A stretch of 64,000 bases of DNA from Alteromonas sp. a30. Its GTDB lineage: Bacteria; Pseudomonadota; Gammaproteobacteria; Enterobacterales; Alteromonadaceae. Every line of letters begins with the position of its first letter. The first letter of the stretch is position 1. Below, piece after piece: positions 1 through 8,412 of this stretch. Under the pieces are notes generated by a model, which worked only from the letters and a program-made list of their open reading frames with translations, was not told where the DNA came from and ran no database searches. The position numbers were made by a program, and so were the translations under genes. The DNA lies in NCBI RefSeq assembly GCF_026788005.1, contig NZ_JABEPE010000019.1, positions 1 through 64,000 of the forward strand. The letters are read 5' to 3'.

Positions 1-125
1 GCTGCGGAGCCTCCATGGATGGATTTACGGCGAGTCTGCGTTAATTCCCATAGGTGGGCTTTTTAAATTGCCGCCACGAAGGATTCACAGCGAGTTTGCG
101 ATAAATCTCTACCGGTGACTCTTAG
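1..125 (-). repeat. Two adjacent partial copies of the window's palindromic intergenic repeat
   Basis: Bases 1-57 carry the GCGGAGCCTCCATGGA...CGGCGAGTCTGCG block and bases 76-120 carry CACAGCGAGTTTGCGATAAATCTCTACCGGTGACT. Both match the same half of the full-length copies near 1.4, 12.7 and 27.1 kb. Orientation matches the 27 kb copy and is opposite to the 1.4 kb copy. The first copy is cut by the window edge. The side-by-side arrangement suggests a duplicated or rearranged element. Confidence 0.6.
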
Positions 126-150
126 CTTATTCGAACCGCCGCTTGTGACT

Positions 151-1215
151 CTAAGCAGGCAAACGTGCGAGTATCGCTTGGGTGACGCCTTCTGTATTTA
201 GTGTGCCGCCTAAATCCGGTGTGGTTAAACCCTCCGTTAAACACCGCGACACCGCTTGCGTTAATTGCGCCGCTTGCCCATGGTGATTCAAATGCGCCAA
301 TAACATGCTCAGTGTCATAAAAGCCGCCATAGGGTTGGCTTGGTTTGTGCCAGCAATATCCGGTGCGGAGCCATGAACAGGCTCAAACAAACCGCTGGTT
401 TGTGGGTTAACATTGGCGCTAGGTAACAAGCCTAATCCGCCAACAATACCGGCGCCAATATCACTTAAAATATCGCCAAACATATTGCTGGTGACAATCA
501 CATCAAACATCGAAGGCGCTGTTACCATGCGCATGGCGGCAACATCTACGTGCATATAATCGGTTTCTATTTGTGGGTAATTGCGAGCGACTTCATGGAA
601 TACCCGCGTCCATAATCTGCCGCCGTAAATAATCACGTTGTCCTTATCTACAAGCGTCACTTTTTGGCGTTGATGCGCTACCGCGTAATCGAAGGCGAAG
701 CGAATAATGCGCTCAACGCCTTTGTAACTGTGAATGCGTTGGTCGATGGCCATTTCATCTTCATTGCCTTCCTTAAATGCACCGCCCACACCTCGATATA
801 AATCCTCGGTGTTTTCACGAATGATCACGCAATCAATGTCTTGGTTTGTTTGCCCCGATGCGGGCTTTAACGGTGTTAAACCGGGGTGCAGCAATTTAAC
901 AGGGCGCACATTGGCGAATAAATCCAAGTCGAAGCGCAGTTTAAGCAGGATTTGCCTTGCATGGGCGCTGTCTGGAATGCGCGGGTCGCCTAATGCGCCG
1001 AAGTAAATGCCGTGGTAGTTGTCTTGTAAGTTTTTTATGTCGTCGTCACTTAAACCAAGCCCTTCGTCCAGCCAGCGCTGGGCGTTGTATGGGAAAACGT
1101 GGTAGTCGATGTTTAGGCCCGCAGAGGCGTTAAGATGATCTAAAATGGCAAGCCCTTGTTGTGTGACTTCAACGCCAATCCCGTCGCCGGGGATAACTGC
1201 TATTTTCTGTTTCAC
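151..1215 (-). CDS. Isocitrate/isopropylmalate dehydrogenase family protein
   Basis: A 354-aa NAD(P)-dependent beta-decarboxylating dehydrogenase, full length for the family. The N-terminus has the IPGDGIG nucleotide-fold motif. A substrate-loop stretch RENTEDLYRGVGG, the catalytic DKDNV region, the metal-binding GDILSD segment and the C-terminal EPVHGSAPDIAG motif are all present. The RENTEDLY form is closer to NAD-isocitrate or tartrate dehydrogenase-like members than to canonical LeuB (RExTGG), so the substrate (3-isopropylmalate, tartrate or another 2-hydroxyacid) is open. The start codon is GTG with an AAAGGG ribosome site upstream. The divergently oriented ilvE some 670 bases away hints at branched-chain amino acid metabolism, which is an inference from context only. 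Confidence 0.85.
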   Translation of the reverse strand: MKQKIAVIPGDGIGVEVTQQGLAILDHLNASAGLNIDYHVFPYNAQRWLDEGLGLSDDDIKNLQDNYHGIYFGALGDPRIPDSAHARQILLKLRFDLDLFANVRPVKLLHPGLTPLKPASGQTNQDIDCVIIRENTEDLYRGVGGAFKEGNEDEMAIDQRIHSYKGVERIIRFAFDYAVAHQRQKVTLVDKDNVIIYGGRLWTRVFHEVARNYPQIETDYMHVDVAAMRMVTAPSMFDVIVTSNMFGDILSDIGAGIVGGLGLLPSANVNPQTSGLFEPVHGSAPDIAGTNQANPMAAFMTLSMLLAHLNHHGQAAQLTQAVSRCLTEGLTTPDLGGTLNTEGVTQAILARLPA

Positions 1216-1375
1216 TTTTTTACCCTTTGTACTTCACTTGTTGGTTTTTTGTCTTTACAATCGAATTCGCTTGCCCGCAAAAATTGAACAAATGATGCGG
1301 GGCAAAATAGCAAATCAAAACACAGTCGTATCAAAGGGCGACAAAAGCGCTAATTAGCTTGTGTTTAACTGTTAG

Positions 1376-1478
1376 TCACCTGTAGAGATTTGTCGCAAAC
1401 TCGCTGTGGATACTTCCCTGTAAGCTCCTCAGTCGCTTCCCTGCGGCTGAGGGTTTGCTCCTAACTCTCTACAGGTGA
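1376..1478 (+). repeat. Full palindromic intergenic repeat (MITE/REP-like)
   Basis: Begins TCACCTGTAGAGA and ends with its exact reverse complement TCTCTACAGGTGA, a 13-bp perfect terminal inverted repeat. Between them lies an internal hairpin (cagtcgc-ttccct-gcggctg). Similarity to other copies extends about 10 bases outside each arm. It lies in the 670-base spacer between the dehydrogenase gene and ilvE. The rest of that spacer (1479-1887) holds no supportable gene, only a hydrophobic reading-frame remnant near 1580-1697 with no start codon. Confidence 0.8.
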
Positions 1479-1820
1479 TTGAGCGTTTAGAACCGGTATT
1501 TAGATGAAAAACTCTCGATAAAGCGGTTTTTTATCTCGTAAAGGGTATCCGTTAAAAGCGTTAAAACAGAATTCAATATTGTTATCGCCATTGCGCTAAT
1601 CATTGCATTAACTATTGCGCCAAGTTTTGTGTTTGGCGTCGCACTAGGAAAAATGCAAGCAATGGCAAGCACCGATTTTAAAACGCGTTTCGGCTAGAAA
1701 CGTTATCTTTTTTAAACGAATTTTTCCAGCGCATTTTAGCGTGAGGAAAGGAAAAAGCGACGCCACTTCTTATTGGAATTTGTCCATTAGGAAGACGGCC
1801 TCCCTTTACCCAAAATTCAG

Positions 1821-1841
1821 GGTTTGTTGCAACAGCAAACC
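1821..1841 (+). other. Hairpin in the ilvE leader
   Basis: GGTTTGTTG-CAA-CAGCAAACC forms a nine-pair stem (one G-U) about 47 bases before the ilvE start. No U-tract follows, so it is not an ordinary terminator. No branched-chain-rich leader peptide was found. A role in transcript stability or control is only a possibility. Confidence 0.3.
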
Positions 1842-1887
1842 TTCAGGCCAAATTGGTCAATCATCATAATAAGAAAGGAAAGCTGTT

Positions 1888-2985
1888 ATGCAGTTATCTG
1901 AAAAAATTGAAGAGTCCGATCTTCAAGTGCTTCGTCACGCCCGTTTGCCAGAAAAGGTCGGATTTGGTGACATCATGCTGCCGATTATGACCCGTGCGCG
2001 TTTTCGCGATGGGCAATGGCAAACCCACGAGTTGTTGCCGTATCAGGCGTTAAGTATCTCGCCATCTTGCAAAGGGTTGCACTATGGTCAGGTGATCTTT
2101 GAAGGGCTAAAAGCCTATGCCAATTTACAAAGCGGCGGGGCCATTGTGTTTCGAATGAAAGATCACTGGGCGCGCATGAATCAATCGGCGCAGCATTTGT
2201 TGATGCCGAGTATTCCGCAAGCCTTGTTTGAGGAATCCATTAAGGCGCTGGTGAGCCGAGCAAGTACGTATATTCCGGCGAAAAAAGGCGATGCTTTGTA
2301 CATTCGTCCTTTTATGTTTTCCAGCGCTAGCGGTTTAGGGCTGAGTAACAACACCGACTTCGATTTGTATTTTATTGCCAGCCCATCGGAAGCGTATTTT
2401 ACCGAGCCGCTCGACGTGCTAATTGAGCGCGATCAGCACCGTGCTTTTAAAGGCGGTACGGGCATGATCAAAATGGCGGGCAACTATGGGCAAATTTTCG
2501 CGTCAGGCCAACGGGCGCAAGCCGCTGGTTGCGGATTGTCTTTGTGGTTAGATGCTGAGACCGGACGTTATGTGGACGAATTTTCCGCTATGAACTTTTT
2601 TGCGCTGGTGGATGGTGTGCTGAAAACGCCGCCACTTAAAGGCACCATTTTACCGGGGGTGACGCGTGCTTCGGTTATTGAATTGGCGCGCCAGCAAAGT
2701 GTCGACGGTAAATCGCTTGAAGTGCAGGAAGTCGACATTGAAATAGATGCGTTGCTAGCCAACATTGAATCCGGCCGCTGCACAGAGGTCTTCGCTTCGG
2801 GTACCGGGGCAACCATTACCCCAATTCAGCATTTAAAAGAGGCTGATGGCCGCAGTTATCGTTTGCCCACATGGGAACTAAGCAGCGCCATAAAAGCGCA
2901 ATTACAGAGCATTCATCATGGGATTACAGCGCCTGAAACGGCAGGCTGGTGTACCGCCATATCCTTTATTGGTAGCTGGATTTAA
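1888..2985 (+). CDS. ilvE: Branched-chain amino acid aminotransferase (class IV PLP enzyme)
   Basis: A 365-aa fold-type IV aminotransferase of the longer BCAT (type II) form. It interconverts leucine, isoleucine and valine with their 2-oxo acids in the cytoplasm. Visible family features are YGQVIFEGLKAY near the N-terminus, the phosphate-site region YIRPFMF, and the PLP-lysine segment GGTGMIKMAGNYG with Lys195 as the likely Schiff-base residue. The late EVFASGTGATITPI stretch is typical of BCATs. The ATG is preceded by AAAGGAAAG. The final ~25 residues diverge from the family pattern and overlap an upstream extension of the next frame, but the reading frame is intact. Confidence 0.93.
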   Translation: MQLSEKIEESDLQVLRHARLPEKVGFGDIMLPIMTRARFRDGQWQTHELLPYQALSISPSCKGLHYGQVIFEGLKAYANLQSGGAIVFRMKDHWARMNQSAQHLLMPSIPQALFEESIKALVSRASTYIPAKKGDALYIRPFMFSSASGLGLSNNTDFDLYFIASPSEAYFTEPLDVLIERDQHRAFKGGTGMIKMAGNYGQIFASGQRAQAAGCGLSLWLDAETGRYVDEFSAMNFFALVDGVLKTPPLKGTILPGVTRASVIELARQQSVDGKSLEVQEVDIEIDALLANIESGRCTEVFASGTGATITPIQHLKEADGRSYRLPTWELSSAIKAQLQSIHHGITAPETAGWCTAISFIGSWI

Positions 2986-3088
2986 GCGCGCTGGGTTGGG
3001 TTATGAACGCCAATGCATTGCCGCAGGAACACGACTGGCAGAACAAGGCCAGCAAAATAAAACAGGCATTTTACGGAGGATAGAGAAA

Positions 3089-5182
3089 ATGCTGAGTAGA
3101 TTAAAATTAAGCATTAACACATTTGTAGCTCCAATATTTTGGGTGATAGGTTTAGGTGGGCATGTTCCCGTTTTTGCGTTTGAGCAAAATCGCGTTTTTG
3201 AAAAGAACCACGTTGAAAACGCATCGGTACAGCAAGCCTTGCAAAAGCAACCTACGTTGTCGTCCAGTCGTATTTTAAGTGCGGATTATGCTGCGGTTTG
3301 TCAGCAAGGCATTGTTAGCATTAAAGAAAAACTGGCGGCGTTGGAAGACACGCCATCGGCGACCCGCACTCAAGTGCTTGAGCAGCTAAACGAACTGCTT
3401 ATCGACATCGACCTAATATGGAATCACGCTATTTTATTTAGCTATAACCATCCCGATGAAGCTGTGCGTAAGGTGGCGGGTGAGTGTAATGCGGCAATGA
3501 ATCAGGTGGATACCGACATCAGCCTTTCCAGTGCTATTTACACTAAATTGATGCAACTGGACGCCGACAGCGCAGCAAAGCAAAGCCTAAGCCAAGGTTG
3601 GCAACGTTTCTTGCAAAAACGCATCGAAAGTTATCAGCTAAGCGGCATTAATTTAGCGCCGGAAAAACAAGCCACGCTCAAGCAATTGCAGCAAGACATT
3701 AGCCGCCTAGGTAGCGCTTATTTGAAAAACATCCGTGAAGGTGTGCAGCAAATAGAACTGGATTCGCCACAAGATCTCGCTGGTTTGCCGGACGATTTTA
3801 TTGCCGCTCACCCTAAAAATGCAGCAGGCAAAATTGTGATCACTACTCAATACACCGACTATCAGCCGTTTATGTTGTACGCCGAGAACGATGCACATAG
3901 GCAAAACCTAATGCGCGCGTTTCTAAATCGTGGTTATCCAGAAAACCACGCTATCATCAAAGAATTGGTGGCAAAGCGTCACCAAATGGCGCAACTTTTG
4001 GGTTTTAACACCTTTGCCGAATACATCACCAAAGACAAAATGGTGGGCAGTGCCAAAAAAGCGCAGGCGTTTATTGATTCCGTTCACCAAGTGGCTAAGC
4101 CCAAAGCCGATAAAGAGCTGGCGATGTTGCTCACTCAATTGCAAAAAATGCAGCCGCAGGCGAGTGCCGTAAACCGTTGGCAGTATCGTTATTTAGCGGA
4201 ACAGATTAAACAAGAGCAGTATCAAATTGATGCCAAAGAGGTGCGTCAGTATTTTGCTTACACCAAGGTGAAAACCGGGATTTTCTCGCTGGTGGAACAC
4301 CTTTTTGGTATTCAAATTAAGTCGATAAATCAACAGAAAAATACACCCGTTTGGCATTCCGATGTGGAGTCGTTTCAGGTGTGGCAAAACAACAAGCTCA
4401 TTGCCCACTTCCATCTCGACAGTCACCCTAGAGAAAACAAATACAACCATGCGGCGAGCTTTCCTATTACCACCGGCGTAAAAGGCCGTTACTTACCGGA
4501 AGCGGCGTTGGTGATGAACTTCCCCAAAACCTATTTAGAGCACGACCAAGTCGTGCTGTTCCTGCATGAGTTTGGGCATTTGATACATCACCTTTTCAGC
4601 AGCGAACACGAAGTGGTTGCCTTGGCAGGATTAAACACCGAAGTCGATTTTTTTGAAGCGCCCTCGCAAATGCTAGAAGAGTGGGTTTGGGATTACGACA
4701 CCTTAAAGCAGTTTGCTACAAATGATGCTGGCGAGGTGATCCCGAAGGCTTTGGTCGACAGAATGAACCGAGCAAGACATTTGCTTTCCGGCATTTTAAC
4801 ACAGCGCCAATTGGTGTATTCGGGGATGTCGTTGGGCATTCATAACCAAGCACCGAGCAACATTCAATGGGACGCATTGCAAGCGCAATACTTTGCCAAA
4901 TACTCGCCGTTTCCAAATGTAGATGGTGGCAATATGCAAGCCAGCTTTGAGCATTTAGTCGGCTATTCAGCGGTGTATTACACCTATACGTGGTCGCGTG
5001 TAATCGCTGCCGATATGCTCACGCGCTTTGCCAAAGAAGGCATGACAAACCCGAAAACGGCTAATGAATATCGGCAAAAAGTGCTCGCGCCGGGTGGCAA
5101 AAAAACCGCTGGCAAATTAGTCGAAGATTTCCTTGGGCGACCCTACAGCTACGCGTCGTTTAAAGCGCAGCTTGGGCTGTAG
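3089..5182 (+). CDS. Exported M3-family zinc oligopeptidase (Dcp/OpdA-like)
   Basis: A 697-aa metallopeptidase of the thimet oligopeptidase family, which cleaves short peptides. The zinc motif is H493-E-F-G-H497, followed by the EAPSQMLEEW helix that supplies the third ligand; the C-terminal YYTYTWSRVIAADM region is also typical of M3 enzymes. The frame is open from 2918, but I place the start at 3089. There a GGAGG site sits 8 bases upstream and the N-terminus becomes a signal peptide (MLSRLK..., hydrophobic core, cleavage after roughly residue 30 at VFA-FEQ). Export to the periplasm distinguishes it from cytoplasmic PrlC/OpdA. It follows ilvE by about 100 bases and could share its transcript. 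Confidence 0.88.
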   Translation: MLSRLKLSINTFVAPIFWVIGLGGHVPVFAFEQNRVFEKNHVENASVQQALQKQPTLSSSRILSADYAAVCQQGIVSIKEKLAALEDTPSATRTQVLEQLNELLIDIDLIWNHAILFSYNHPDEAVRKVAGECNAAMNQVDTDISLSSAIYTKLMQLDADSAAKQSLSQGWQRFLQKRIESYQLSGINLAPEKQATLKQLQQDISRLGSAYLKNIREGVQQIELDSPQDLAGLPDDFIAAHPKNAAGKIVITTQYTDYQPFMLYAENDAHRQNLMRAFLNRGYPENHAIIKELVAKRHQMAQLLGFNTFAEYITKDKMVGSAKKAQAFIDSVHQVAKPKADKELAMLLTQLQKMQPQASAVNRWQYRYLAEQIKQEQYQIDAKEVRQYFAYTKVKTGIFSLVEHLFGIQIKSINQQKNTPVWHSDVESFQVWQNNKLIAHFHLDSHPRENKYNHAASFPITTGVKGRYLPEAALVMNFPKTYLEHDQVVLFLHEFGHLIHHLFSSEHEVVALAGLNTEVDFFEAPSQMLEEWVWDYDTLKQFATNDAGEVIPKALVDRMNRARHLLSGILTQRQLVYSGMSLGIHNQAPSNIQWDALQAQYFAKYSPFPNVDGGNMQASFEHLVGYSAVYYTYTWSRVIAADMLTRFAKEGMTNPKTANEYRQKVLAPGGKKTAGKLVEDFLGRPYSYASFKAQLGL

Positions 5183-5231
5183 TTTGAGTTTAGGTTTGAG
5201 TGTAAGCAAGCAAAAGCATTGAAAGTGCGAT

Positions 5232-6113
5232 TTAGGCAAACAACTCCTGAATCCAGTTTTGTAATTTGAGTAGCGTTGGGTCGTGGCGGCGATTCTTATT
5301 CCAAGAGAAAAAGTACGCCGTGTGATGAGGCACAAAACCCGCATCACTTAAACACACCAACTCGCCAGACGCGAGCTCGTTTTGCACAAGGGATTTCTCG
5401 AGAAACGCAATGCCCTGACCATAAAGTGCGGCTTGCAGTAACAGCAGCGTGTGGCTGAAAAAAATCGGTTGTGGCGTGGTGTCGAGTTGCAGATGTTTAT
5501 CTGCCATCCATAGCGCGCCAATGTTGATTTGGTCGATGTCGATAAGCGGCAAGGTTTGCAAAATTTGCTGCATCGACAAGCCTTTAGCTTGTTCAGCAAG
5601 GGCAGGGCTGCACATGGGGTGATAGCTTTCTTGTTGAATAAAGGTGCTTTGGTAGCCCACATGGTCAACTTGATTCGCTAGCACTGCATCTAGCTCTAAT
5701 GCTTCGGGTTTGTCTTCGCAATTTAGCATGCGAATACGCAAGTCGATGTCGGGGTTAGCAAGTTGCCAGCTTTCAAGTGCAGGCATTAAACGTTTCATGG
5801 CGAAAGCGCTGGTCACACCAAGCTGCATTCGGTTGTTTTTGTATGAAGTAATTTCACAAGTGGCTTGGCGAATTTGATCTAACGATTGATGAACTTGCAA
5901 AGCAAAGGTTTGGGCTTTAGCCGTCAGAATTAACTGTTTACCGCTTTTTTCAAATAAGCGGCAACCTAGCCAATCTTCAAGGTTTTTTACTTGATGGCTA
6001 ACGGCGCTGGGCGTAATGCACAACTCCTCAGCGGCTTTAGAAAAATTCAGGTGCTTGGCAGCAACCGAAAATAAGTGCAACGACTTTAACGGCGGAAGAG
6101 GTGAACGAGACAT
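5232..6113 (-). CDS. LysR-family transcriptional regulator (GcvA-like)
   Basis: A 293-aa LysR regulator. Residues 6-65 form the winged helix-turn-helix with the LHLFSVAAKHLNFSKAAEEL and PSAVSHQVKNLE segments characteristic of the GcvA/AmpR branch. The remainder is the periplasmic-binding-like effector domain (from about residue 90). It converges on the M3 peptidase gene with a 49-base gap and no clear terminator. It is divergent from the ABC-export operon that starts at 6419, so that operon is the natural target candidate, though no operator was identified. Confidence 0.88.
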   Translation of the reverse strand: MSRSPLPPLKSLHLFSVAAKHLNFSKAAEELCITPSAVSHQVKNLEDWLGCRLFEKSGKQLILTAKAQTFALQVHQSLDQIRQATCEITSYKNNRMQLGVTSAFAMKRLMPALESWQLANPDIDLRIRMLNCEDKPEALELDAVLANQVDHVGYQSTFIQQESYHPMCSPALAEQAKGLSMQQILQTLPLIDIDQINIGALWMADKHLQLDTTPQPIFFSHTLLLLQAALYGQGIAFLEKSLVQNELASGELVCLSDAGFVPHHTAYFFSWNKNRRHDPTLLKLQNWIQELFA

Positions 6114-6235
6114 GACTTAGATGTGAATTAATTTCATAGATTGGTAAAGAATATCATTTGTGAGCAAAAAGGACAGGTGATAGCGTAACTTTCCTTTTTA
6201 TGATTGCACGTTTTCTCTTACGTAAGCGGCTTTGG

Positions 6236-6297
6236 GTAGCGACTGCGGAATCTTCATGGACGGATTCACGGAAGGATTTACGACGACTCTGTTTTAA
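6236..6297 (-). repeat. Degenerate partial copy of the palindromic intergenic repeat
   Basis: GCGACTGCGGAATCTTCATGGACGGATTCACGG and the following GATTTACGACGACTCTG resemble the same half of the element seen at position 1 and at 27.1 kb. Terminal arms are not recognisable. It lies in the LysR/ABC-operon intergenic region. Confidence 0.45.
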
Positions 6298-6418
6298 CTA
6301 TCGAACGGCGATAGCGCGCTTAATGTTGAACAAAGCAACGTTGAAATAAGCGCTGTTGAAACAGCAGCAAAGAGAAAACATCCCAATAATAGCAATGGCT
6401 TGAGGCATTGAATCCAAC

Positions 6419-7693
6419 ATGGATATTAAAGCAACAATACAAAGTGGAAACCGCCAGCAGCGCAACAAAAAGCAACTCATCATCGTTGCCGTAGTAATTG
6501 CGCTCCTTGTGATATGGCAAGGGCTGAGTTTTTCATCCACACAAGTCGAAGTCTCCCCCGACGACATGTGGATAGCCGAAGTCGAGCGTGGCGAATTAGT
6601 CGTAGAAATCCACGGCTTTGGCAAATTGCGTTCAAAGCACCAACGATTTTTAACCAGTCCGGCAGAAGCCACCGTAGAAGAAATCTTCTATCAACCCGGC
6701 TCCGCCGTCACCCAAGACGCCCTACTCATGCGCTTGGTGAACCCAGAAATGCAAAAAGAAGTCGCAAAAGAAAAACTGGAACTGGATAAATTCAAAGCAG
6801 ACTTACAAGAAAAACGCATCGCTCAACAACGCGAATACTTAAGTCAAGAGTCCAAACTATTCGACTTAAACACCGAACTTGAAAAGCTGGAAATTCGCGA
6901 AATTGCCGAACGAGATTTAATCAAAACGGGCGCAATTTCCAACATCGATTACCAACAAACCAAACTCAGCATTCGCCAAATCAAAAACCAAATTGAAGTG
7001 GAAACTCGATTTTTAGGAAAACTTGGGCAAATGCACAAAGAATCACACCAAGCACAACAAGCCTTACTTGAACAAATGCAGGTGAACTATGCCGCCCAGC
7101 AGCGCAGTGCGGATCGCCTTAATGTGCGCGCCGGTATAGATGGCGTATTGCAGGAGCTTTCAGTCAAACTAGGGCAAAGCACCAGTGCTGGCGGGCAACT
7201 GGCAATGGTGGGCAGTGCGCAGTCGCTAATTGCAGAGTTACGCGTACCCCAGCGCGGCGCATCCGACATCAAATTAGGCGACCCTGCTAGCATCGACACT
7301 TTCGGCGGGCAAGCCAGCGGCGTGGTGAGCCGAATTGACCCAATCGTCAGCGACGGGCGCATTTTAATTGAAATCGAAATTACCTCAGCCTTGCCCGACA
7401 ACGCGCGTCCAGAGCTTTCAATAGAAGGCAAAGTGAAAATTGCCACGTTAACCGATGTGATGTATTTGCCGCAGCCAGCCAACGTGAACGGCAACTCAAC
7501 GGCGCAACTTTACAAACTCGACGAAGACGGCAGCAGCGCGTCGAAATCCCTTGTCAACTTTGGGCAAGTGGCAGGTCGACTCATCGAAATAAAAAGTGGT
7601 GCAACCCAAGGCGACCGCTTTGTGGTGTCCGATGTAAGCACCCTAAATGAACATTCAACCATCACCTTTAGCAAACCCTGGAAGGGGAGATAG
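6419..7693 (+). CDS. HlyD/MacA-like periplasmic adaptor subunit
   Basis: A 424-aa membrane-fusion protein with a cytoplasmic N-terminal tail and one transmembrane helix (about residues 19-38, LIIVAVVIALLVIW). A biotinyl-lipoyl-like half motif follows, then a long alpha-helical hairpin (about 110-235, rich in Gln/Lys/Glu), the second lipoyl half (NVRAGIDGVLQELSVKLGQ) and a beta-barrel/membrane-proximal region. It should link the inner-membrane ABC permease to an outer-membrane exit duct, none of which is encoded nearby. The ribosome site before the ATG is weak (GAGG about 15 bases upstream). Only 2 bases separate it from the ATPase gene. Confidence 0.85.
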   Translation: MDIKATIQSGNRQQRNKKQLIIVAVVIALLVIWQGLSFSSTQVEVSPDDMWIAEVERGELVVEIHGFGKLRSKHQRFLTSPAEATVEEIFYQPGSAVTQDALLMRLVNPEMQKEVAKEKLELDKFKADLQEKRIAQQREYLSQESKLFDLNTELEKLEIREIAERDLIKTGAISNIDYQQTKLSIRQIKNQIEVETRFLGKLGQMHKESHQAQQALLEQMQVNYAAQQRSADRLNVRAGIDGVLQELSVKLGQSTSAGGQLAMVGSAQSLIAELRVPQRGASDIKLGDPASIDTFGGQASGVVSRIDPIVSDGRILIEIEITSALPDNARPELSIEGKVKIATLTDVMYLPQPANVNGNSTAQLYKLDEDGSSASKSLVNFGQVAGRLIEIKSGATQGDRFVVSDVSTLNEHSTITFSKPWKGR

Positions 7694-7695
7694 TC

Positions 7696-8412
7696 ATGAC
7701 TCAAACACCAAAACAACCTGTTATTTCATTAAAAGACATTGTAAAGGTTTACCAAATTGATGGCGTTGAAACGCGCGCCCTGCAAGGCGTGAATCTTGAT
7801 ATTCATCACGGCGACTTTTTATCCATTTCTGGCCCGTCAGGGTGCGGAAAATCCACGTTGCTTTCTATTTTAGGCTTGTTAGATACACCCACAACAGGCC
7901 AATACTTAATTGAAGGCATTGACACTTCTACTTTGAATGTTGACCAGCAAGCAGACCTGCGAAATTTGCACATTGGCTTTGTATTTCAATCATTTAACCT
8001 AATTGATGAAATGTCGGTGTTCGATAACGTGGCCTTGCCCCTGACTTACCGCGTACCCACCATGGCCGCCGCTGAAATTCAAGAGCGTGTGACTAAATGC
8101 TTAGCGCAGGTACAAATGGAGCACCGAATAGCGCATCGTCCAAACCAGCTTTCTGGTGGGCAGCAACAACGTATTGCCATTGCTCGGGCGCTTGTGGGTG
8201 AGCCCAGCATTATTCTGGTTGATGAACCAACCGGAAACCTCGACAGTAAAAATGGTGATGCGGTGATGGCAATGTTGGCAGAACTCAATCGAAACGGAAC
8301 CACCCTGTGCATGGTAACGCACGACCCACGCTACGCTGAATACGCGGTGCAAAAGTGTGAGTTGTTGGATGGTCAGTTACAAGACATGGTGCCTTTACAG
8401 GAGGCGATCTGA
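7696..8412 (+). CDS. ABC transporter ATP-binding protein (MacB/LolD type)
   Basis: A 238-aa stand-alone ABC ATPase. In order: Walker [11 protein letters not shown]-loop region [12 protein letters not shown], signature [15 protein letters not shown], Walker [13 protein letters not shown] and the switch histidine in MVTHD. The sequence pattern belongs to the LolD/MacB/FtsE group, which powers mechanotransmission rather than substrate translocation through the membrane. Its stop codon overlaps the permease start (TGATG), indicating translational coupling. Confidence 0.93.
   Translation: MTQTPKQPVISLKDIVKVYQIDGVETRALQGVNLDIHHGDFLSISGPSGCGKSTLLSILGLLDTPTTGQYLIEGIDTSTLNVDQQADLRNLHIGFVFQSFNLIDEMSVFDNVALPLTYRVPTMAAAEIQERVTKCLAQVQMEHRIAHRPNQLSGGQQQRIAIARALVGEPSIILVDEPTGNLDSKNGDAVMAMLAELNRNGTTLCMVTHDPRYAEYAVQKCELLDGQLQDMVPLQEAI

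Noticed and set aside
1581-1697. Plus-strand hydrophobic frame (IVIAIALIIALTIAPSFVFG...) and an overlapping 61-aa minus-strand frame
   Set aside because: The plus-strand frame has no usable start codon after an in-frame stop, and the minus-strand frame has no ribosome site. It may be a decayed small membrane gene, but evidence is too thin to annotate.
2918-3088. Upstream extension of the M3 peptidase frame
   Set aside because: It overlaps ilvE, has no ribosome site, and would bury the signal peptide that starts at 3089.
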